A program made the translations under genes and the position numbers. A stretch of 44,678 nt of DNA from DASSKF01 sp035690725 (lineage in GTDB: Bacteria; Actinomycetota; Actinomycetes; Actinomycetales; Dermatophilaceae), in the NCBI GenBank assembly GCA_035690725.1, contig DASSKF010000204.1:1-44678 (forward strand), written 5' to 3'. This document shows, piece by piece, positions 40,107 to 44,678 of the stretch. The notes beneath the pieces are model-generated. The model made no database searches and had not been told where the DNA came from. It saw only the letters and a list, made by a program, of their open reading frames with translations. The first letter of the stretch is position 1, and each line of letters opens with the position of its first letter.

Positions 40107-41447
40107 ATGCCTCCCGCCAGCACTGAAACCACGTCCGGGGATACCTCGCGCTCGCGGGGGACCGACCAGCAGCTCGCCGACGTCGCGGTGATCGGCACCG
40201 GCGCCATGGGCACCGGCATCGCCCAGGTCGCTGCCCAGGCCGGCCACCGGGTCCACCTGCTCGACGCGTTCGAGGGGGCCGCCGACACGGCGCACCAGCG
40301 GCTCGGCGCCACCCTCACCAGGCTCGCGAGCAAGGGCAAGATCAGCCAGGACGACGCCGACGCGGCCACCGCCCGCCTGGACGTCGTCGACCGGATCGAG
40401 GAGCTGCCCCCCTGCGGGCTGGTCATCGAGGCCATCCGCGAGGACCTCGCCGACAAGCGCGCGATCTTCACCGCGCTCGCCGAGCACCAGCCGGCCGACA
40501 CCCTGCTCGCGACCAACACCTCCAGCCTCGACATCGCCGCCGTCGCCGACGGGCTGCCGCACCCCGAGCGGGTGCTGGGGCTGCACTTCTTCAACCCGCC
40601 ACCGCTGATGCGGCTCGTCGAGGTCATCCACGGCCGCAACCACGAGGGGCCGAGCGGCGAGGTCACCGCGGAGTCGGCGCAGGTGCTCTGCCGTGCCGCC
40701 GAGCTGGTCCGCACCTGGGGCAAGACGCCGGTCTCCTGCACGTCGACGCCCGGGTTCATCGTCAACCGGGTCGCCCGCCCGTTCTACGGCGAGGCGCAGC
40801 GGATGGTCGGCGAGGGCACGCTCGACGCCGCGACGGTGGACCTCGCCCTGCGCCAGGTCGGCTTCCGGATGGGACCGATGGAGCTGACCGACCTGATCGG
40901 TCAGGACGTCAACCTGGCCGTCGGCACCTCGGTCTGGGAGCAGACCGGCCGGGACGAGCGCTACACGCCCACCGACTACCAGCGCGGCCTGGTGGACGCA
41001 GGGAAGCTCGGCCGCAAGACCGGCGAGGGCGTCTTCTCGTATGACGAGTCGGGCCGTGCGCTCGATGCGGAACCCGACGAGGACCTGGCTGCGAAGCTCA
41101 CCGCTTCCGACGCCCCGGTGCGCACCAACCCGGTGGCCCGGACCGTCGCCATGCTCGTCAACGAGGCGGTCGACCTCGTGGCGCGCGGCGAGGCGACCGC
41201 CGAGGACGTCGACACGGCGATGCGGCTGGGCACGAACTACCCCCGCGGCCCGATCGAGTGGGGCCGCGAGATCGGCTTCGCCACCGTGGCCGAGCAGCTG
41301 CGCGAGCTGGACGCGGCGTTCCCCGGCGGTCGCTACCGCGTGTCACCCGCGCTGCTGGAGGGCGACGACGGCGTGAGAATCGCAGCGGAGCGAGGATCGG
41401 AGCGCCGAGGAGCCCGACCCGAAAGCACCGACGGGAGCGTGCAGTGA
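40107..41447 (+). CDS. paaH: 3-hydroxyacyl-CoA dehydrogenase PaaH
   Basis: A 446-residue enzyme. NAD-binding motif VAVIGTGAMGTGIAQVAAQA; catalytic His and Glu in VLGLHFFNPPPLMRLVEVIH; STPGFIVNRVARPFYGEAQR; two 3HCDH C-terminal helical domains (the second from about 345, VARTVAMLVNEAVDLVARGE). In phenylacetate catabolism it oxidises 3-hydroxyadipyl-CoA. ATG 40107 is likely leaderless; ATG 40098 is in frame. A 28-residue Arg/Glu/Ser-rich tail leads to the stop, which overlaps paaI (GTGA). Confidence 0.9.
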   Translation: MPPASTETTSGDTSRSRGTDQQLADVAVIGTGAMGTGIAQVAAQAGHRVHLLDAFEGAADTAHQRLGATLTRLASKGKISQDDADAATARLDVVDRIEELPPCGLVIEAIREDLADKRAIFTALAEHQPADTLLATNTSSLDIAAVADGLPHPERVLGLHFFNPPPLMRLVEVIHGRNHEGPSGEVTAESAQVLCRAAELVRTWGKTPVSCTSTPGFIVNRVARPFYGEAQRMVGEGTLDAATVDLALRQVGFRMGPMELTDLIGQDVNLAVGTSVWEQTGRDERYTPTDYQRGLVDAGKLGRKTGEGVFSYDESGRALDAEPDEDLAAKLTASDAPVRTNPVARTVAMLVNEAVDLVARGEATAEDVDTAMRLGTNYPRGPIEWGREIGFATVAEQLRELDAAFPGGRYRVSPALLEGDDGVRIAAERGSERRGARPESTDGSVQ

Positions 41448-41917
41448 CGGACACCGAGCCGACGGGGGCGTCCGGGGAGCCGGACCTGTCCCACGTCCGG
41501 GCGATGTGGGCCGACGACGAGGCGTCCCGCGGCCTCGGCATGGAGCTGGTGGACGTCGCCCACGACGGCCGGCTCGGCCGCTCGACCGTCCGGATGCCGG
41601 TGACCGACCTCATGGTCAACGGGCACAAGATCATGCACGGGGGGCTCATCTTCACGCTGTGCGACTCGGCATTCGCGCTGGCCTGCAACGCAACCGGGCG
41701 ACTGACCGTCGCCTCCGGCTGCGACATCAACTTCGTCACCTCGGCCCGGCTCGGCGACGTGCTCGTCGCGCAGGCACGGGAGCGGGCGTCATACGGCCGG
41801 AACGGCCTGACCGACGTCACGGTGACCCGCGAGTCCGACGGTGAACTCGTCGCCGAGTTCCGCGGCCGCTCACGCGCGCTCAAGTCACGGCCCACCCCCG
41901 AAGGAGTCACGCCATGA
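41444..41917 (+). CDS. paaI: Hydroxyphenylacetyl-CoA thioesterase PaaI
   Basis: A 157-residue hot-dog thioesterase. The signature is VNGHKIMHGGLIFTLCDSAF (HGG loop and catalytic Asp), then ASGCDINFVTSARLGDVLVA. PaaI removes CoA from dead-end or accumulating intermediates of the phenylacetate pathway. GTG 41444 overlaps the paaH stop; the paaI stop overlaps the paaK ATG, so the three genes are translationally coupled. Confidence 0.92.
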   Translation: MTDTEPTGASGEPDLSHVRAMWADDEASRGLGMELVDVAHDGRLGRSTVRMPVTDLMVNGHKIMHGGLIFTLCDSAFALACNATGRLTVASGCDINFVTSARLGDVLVAQARERASYGRNGLTDVTVTRESDGELVAEFRGRSRALKSRPTPEGVTP

Positions 41918-43227
41918 GCCTGCCCGTCCTCGACGAGCGCCCCGACCTCTACGACGAGTCCGAGCGCTGGTCGGTCGACGAGATGCGCGCGCACCAGCTC
42001 GAGCGGCTCAAGTGGACGGTGCAGCACGCCTATGAGAATGTGCCGCACTACCGGAAAGCGTTGGACGAGAAGGGCTTCGGCCCCGAGGACCTCACCTCCC
42101 TGGACGACGTGCGGCACCTGCCGTTCACCACGAAGGCCGACCTGCGGGCGAACTACCCGTTCGGGATGTTCGCGGTGCCGAAGGAGGAGGTCGTGCGGGT
42201 GCACGCCTCCAGCGGCACGACGGGCAAGCCGACCGTGGTCGGCTACACCGCTGACGACATCAGGACGTGGGCACAGGTCGTGGCCCGGTCGCTACGGGCA
42301 GCGGGCGTCCGCCCGGGGGACGGGGTGCACGTGTCCTACGGGTACGGCCTGTTCACCGGCGGCCTCGGCGCGCACTACGGTGCCGAGGCGCTCGGCTGCC
42401 GGGTCACCCCCGTCGGCGGCGGGCAGACGGAGAAGCAGATCGGGTTGATCACCGACTTCGCGCCGCGGGCGATCATGGTCACCCCGTCGTACTTCCTGTC
42501 GATGGTCGACGCCATGGAGGCCGCCGGGATCGACCCGCGCGAGACCTCGCTGGAGATCGGCGTGTTCGGCGCCGAGCCGTGGACCGAGGCGATGCGCCAG
42601 GAGATCGAGCAGCACGTCGGCATGCACGCCACCGACATCTACGGCCTGTCGGAGGTCATGGGACCCGGCGTCGCCCAGGAGTGCGCCGAGACCAAGGACG
42701 GGCTGCACATCTGGGAGGACCACTTCTACCCCGAGGTCGTCAACCCGATCACCGACGAGCCGGTCGAGGACGGGCAGGTCGGCGAGCTGGTCTTCACCTC
42801 GCTGACGAAGCAGGCGATGCCGGTGCTGCGCTTCCGCACCCGCGACCTGACCAAGCTGCTGCCGGGCACCGCCCGCCCCGGCTTCCGCCGGATGGAGAAG
42901 GTCACCGGCCGCAGTGACGACCTGATGATCGTGCGTGGCGTCAACGTCTTCCCGACCCAGATCGAGGAGATCGTGCTCGCCGTGCCGGGGCTCTCGCCCT
43001 ACTTCCAGTGCGTGCTCACGCGCCCCGGCCGGATGGACGAGCTCACGGTCAACGCCGAGGCGGACCCGCAGACCGGTGAGGGCTCCTACGCCCAGCTCGC
43101 CGGCGAGGTCGCGCACCACATCAAGTCCAAGGTCGGCACGACGGCGAAGGTCAACGTGGTCGCGCCGGGCGGCATCGAGCGGTCCGTCGGCAAGGCCCGT
43201 CGGATCGTCGACGAGCGCCCCCGCTGA
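41914..43227 (+). CDS. paaK: Phenylacetate-CoA ligase PaaK
   Basis: A 437-residue AMP-forming CoA ligase. P-loop VHASSGTTGKPTVVGYTADD, A5-type motif YGLSEVMGPGVAQECAET, RFRTRDLTKLLPGTARPGFR, GRSDDLMIVRGVNVFPTQIE and the C-terminal IERSVGKARRIVDERPR. It activates phenylacetate, the first step of the pathway. The ring epoxidase genes paaABCDE and paaG/J/Z are not in this window and must lie elsewhere if the pathway is complete. It converges on argS with an 11-bp gap. Confidence 0.94.
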   Translation: MSLPVLDERPDLYDESERWSVDEMRAHQLERLKWTVQHAYENVPHYRKALDEKGFGPEDLTSLDDVRHLPFTTKADLRANYPFGMFAVPKEEVVRVHASSGTTGKPTVVGYTADDIRTWAQVVARSLRAAGVRPGDGVHVSYGYGLFTGGLGAHYGAEALGCRVTPVGGGQTEKQIGLITDFAPRAIMVTPSYFLSMVDAMEAAGIDPRETSLEIGVFGAEPWTEAMRQEIEQHVGMHATDIYGLSEVMGPGVAQECAETKDGLHIWEDHFYPEVVNPITDEPVEDGQVGELVFTSLTKQAMPVLRFRTRDLTKLLPGTARPGFRRMEKVTGRSDDLMIVRGVNVFPTQIEEIVLAVPGLSPYFQCVLTRPGRMDELTVNAEADPQTGEGSYAQLAGEVAHHIKSKVGTTAKVNVVAPGGIERSVGKARRIVDERPR

Positions 43228-43238
43228 CGCGGGGTGTG

Positions 43239-44678
43239 CTACATGCGCTCGGGGGCGGGCACGCCGAGCAGGTCGAGGCCCTGCACCAGCACGCGAAGCG
43301 TGAGCGCACAGAGCGCCAGCCGGGACCCACGCACCTCGTCCTCGGCCTTGAGCACGGGGCACTGCTCGTAGAACGTCGTGAACGTCTGCGCCAGGTCGAA
43401 CAGGTAGCCGCACAGCCGGTGCGGCTCCAGCAGGTCCCCCACCTGCTCGACGGTGCTGCCGAATCCCAACAGCGCCAGCGCGAGTGCCCGCTCCGCGGGC
43501 TCCTGTATGCCGACCGCCTGCGTCTGCTGCCCGGGCTCCAGTCCCGCCCTGGTGAAGATGGAGCGGATGCGGGCGACGGCATACTGCAGGTAGGGCCCGG
43601 TGTTGCCGTGCAGCGCGAGCATCCGGTCGAAGTCGAAGACGTACTCGCTGTCGTGCGCCACCGAGAGGTCGGCGTACTTCACCGCGCCGACGCCCACGTC
43701 CCGGGCGATCGCCGCGCGCTCGTCCTCGGACAGCTCCGGACGCAGCTCCTGCACGACGGCACCGGCGCGCTCGACTGCCTCGGCCACCAGCGACAGCAAG
43801 GGAACCGGGGCGCCGCTGCGGGTGCGCAGCAGCTTGCCGTCCGCGCCGAGCACGTTGCCGATCTGGACGTGGACGACCTCGACGTCGTCGCGCAGCCAGC
43901 CCGCCAGGCGCGCGGTGTCCCACACCATCGTCAGGTGCAGGTGCTGCGGCGCGCCGATGACGTAGAGCACCCGGTCGGCGTGCAGGTCGCGCACCCGGTG
44001 CCGGATCGTGGCGAGGTCGGTGGTGCCGTAGCCGTAGCCGCCGTCGCTCTTGCGGACGATGAGCGGCACCGGCTTGCCCTCGCGTCCGGTGTAGCCGGGC
44101 AGGAAGACGCACAGCGCCCCCTCGTCGACCCGCGCGATCCCCCTGTCCTCCAGCTCCCGGCAGACGTCGGCGAGCTCGTCGTTGTAGGTCGACTCCCCCG
44201 CGAGGTCCGCGTCGGTCAGGGTGATGTCCAGCGCCCGGTAGGCGCGGTTGAAGTAGCGCCGCGACCGGTCGACGAGCTCACGCCACAGGCGCAGGGTCTC
44301 GGAGTCACCGCCCTGCAGCGCGACCACCCGAGCACGCGCCCGCGTCGCGAACTCCGCTGAGCCGTCGAACTCCCGGCGGGCCGCTTGGTAGAACGCGTTC
44401 GGGTCCTCCTCCAGCAGGTCCGCCTCGGCCGACCCCTCGCCGACGTCGAGCAGGTGCTCGATGAGCATGCCGAAGGGCGTTCCCCAGTCCCCGATGTGGT
44501 TCTGGCGGACGACGTGGTGCCCCTGGAATTCCAGCACCCGCGCGATCGCGTCGCCGATGATGCTGCTGCGCAGGTGGCCGACGTGCATCGGCTTGGCAAC
44601 GTTCGGCGAGCTGAAGTCGATCACGAACGTCCGCGGCGGGTCGGCCGGCTCGACGCCGAGGTGGTCGTCCGCCGCCAT
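43239..44678 (-). CDS. argS: Arginyl-tRNA synthetase (5' end beyond the window)
   Basis: The C-terminal 479 residues of a class I synthetase, cut by the right edge (the ATG at 44678 is internal). The HIGH-type motif is KPMHVGHLRSSIIGDAIARV; the KMSKS region is replaced by GADGKLLRTRSGAPV; DALR anticodon-binding domain from about 360, ending in the typical LLGVPAPERM. NPNAFY-type insertion LLEEDPNAFYQAARREFDGS is also seen. Housekeeping gene for charging tRNA-Arg. Confidence 0.96.
   Translation of the reverse strand: MAADDHLGVEPADPPRTFVIDFSSPNVAKPMHVGHLRSSIIGDAIARVLEFQGHHVVRQNHIGDWGTPFGMLIEHLLDVGEGSAEADLLEEDPNAFYQAARREFDGSAEFATRARARVVALQGGDSETLRLWRELVDRSRRYFNRAYRALDITLTDADLAGESTYNDELADVCRELEDRGIARVDEGALCVFLPGYTGREGKPVPLIVRKSDGGYGYGTTDLATIRHRVRDLHADRVLYVIGAPQHLHLTMVWDTARLAGWLRDDVEVVHVQIGNVLGADGKLLRTRSGAPVPLLSLVAEAVERAGAVVQELRPELSEDERAAIARDVGVGAVKYADLSVAHDSEYVFDFDRMLALHGNTGPYLQYAVARIRSIFTRAGLEPGQQTQAVGIQEPAERALALALLGFGSTVEQVGDLLEPHRLCGYLFDLAQTFTTFYEQCPVLKAEDEVRGSRLALCALTLRVLVQGLDLLGVPAPERM

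Overview
The window looks like chromosomal DNA from a very GC-rich actinobacterium. Third codon positions are almost all G or C, GTG starts are common, several genes appear leaderless with a TANNNT-type -10 box 6-7 nt before the start, and the gene families (AbiEi-like antitoxin, baeRF protein, deazaflavin-dependent nitroreductase, TfoX N-domain) fit Micrococcales such as Intrasporangiaceae. That assignment is inference. I see no rRNA, tRNA, CRISPR, integrase or transposase gene.

Layout: (1) 1-6.98 kb is a patchy region: a DUF2975 membrane protein with a YozG-type HTH regulator, a SAM methyltransferase, a rifampin-monooxygenase-like gene preceded by a palindrome resembling the rifamycin-associated element, a TfoX-domain protein and a nitroreductase. 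Between them lie at least five truncated or internally deleted genes (CGNR zinc finger, VOC/GNAT mosaic, PhzF, PadR, HAAS). (2) 6.98-18.0 kb (minus strand) is a tightly packed nine-gene operon: FAD oxidoreductase, DmdA-like GcvT protein, betaine-homocysteine methyltransferase-like protein, soxB-soxD-soxA-soxG, fhs, and an FchA-like cyclohydrolase/cyclodeaminase. (3) 18.0-23.6 kb (plus strand) holds a divergent IclR regulator, a four-gene OpuC/ProU-type quaternary-amine ABC transporter and a nitrilase-family amidohydrolase. Regions 2 and 3 together read as a regulon for importing glycine betaine (or a similar methylated amine) and stripping its methyl groups down to glycine, with folate used to carry off the C1 units.

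(4) 23.7-28.0 kb: a MarR regulator with a palindromic operator and a 14-TM drug exporter, a small membrane protein and a baeRF2-type protein. (5) 28.1-33.3 kb: E2, E1-beta and E1-alpha of a branched-chain 2-oxoacid dehydrogenase, followed by a HisC/Pat-type aminotransferase. (6) 33.4-38.3 kb: a holin-like membrane protein, dienelactone hydrolase, GNAT-Nudix fusion, 2OG-Fe(II) oxygenase and AbiEi-like protein. Four successive gene junctions here each carry a 71-bp imperfect palindrome with identical ends, a clear non-coding repeat family. (7) 38.3-43.2 kb: phenylacetate catabolism genes paaN (minus) and paaH-paaI-paaK (plus). (8) 43.2-44.7 kb: the 3' part of argS, cut by the window edge.

The most unusual signals are the 71-bp palindromic element family, a strongly over-represented octamer GTATGCCG (19 sites by eye, all reading frames), the possible rifamycin-responsive element, the cluster of deletion-scarred genes, and a DmdA-like THF-dependent demethylase embedded in a betaine/sarcosine operon.
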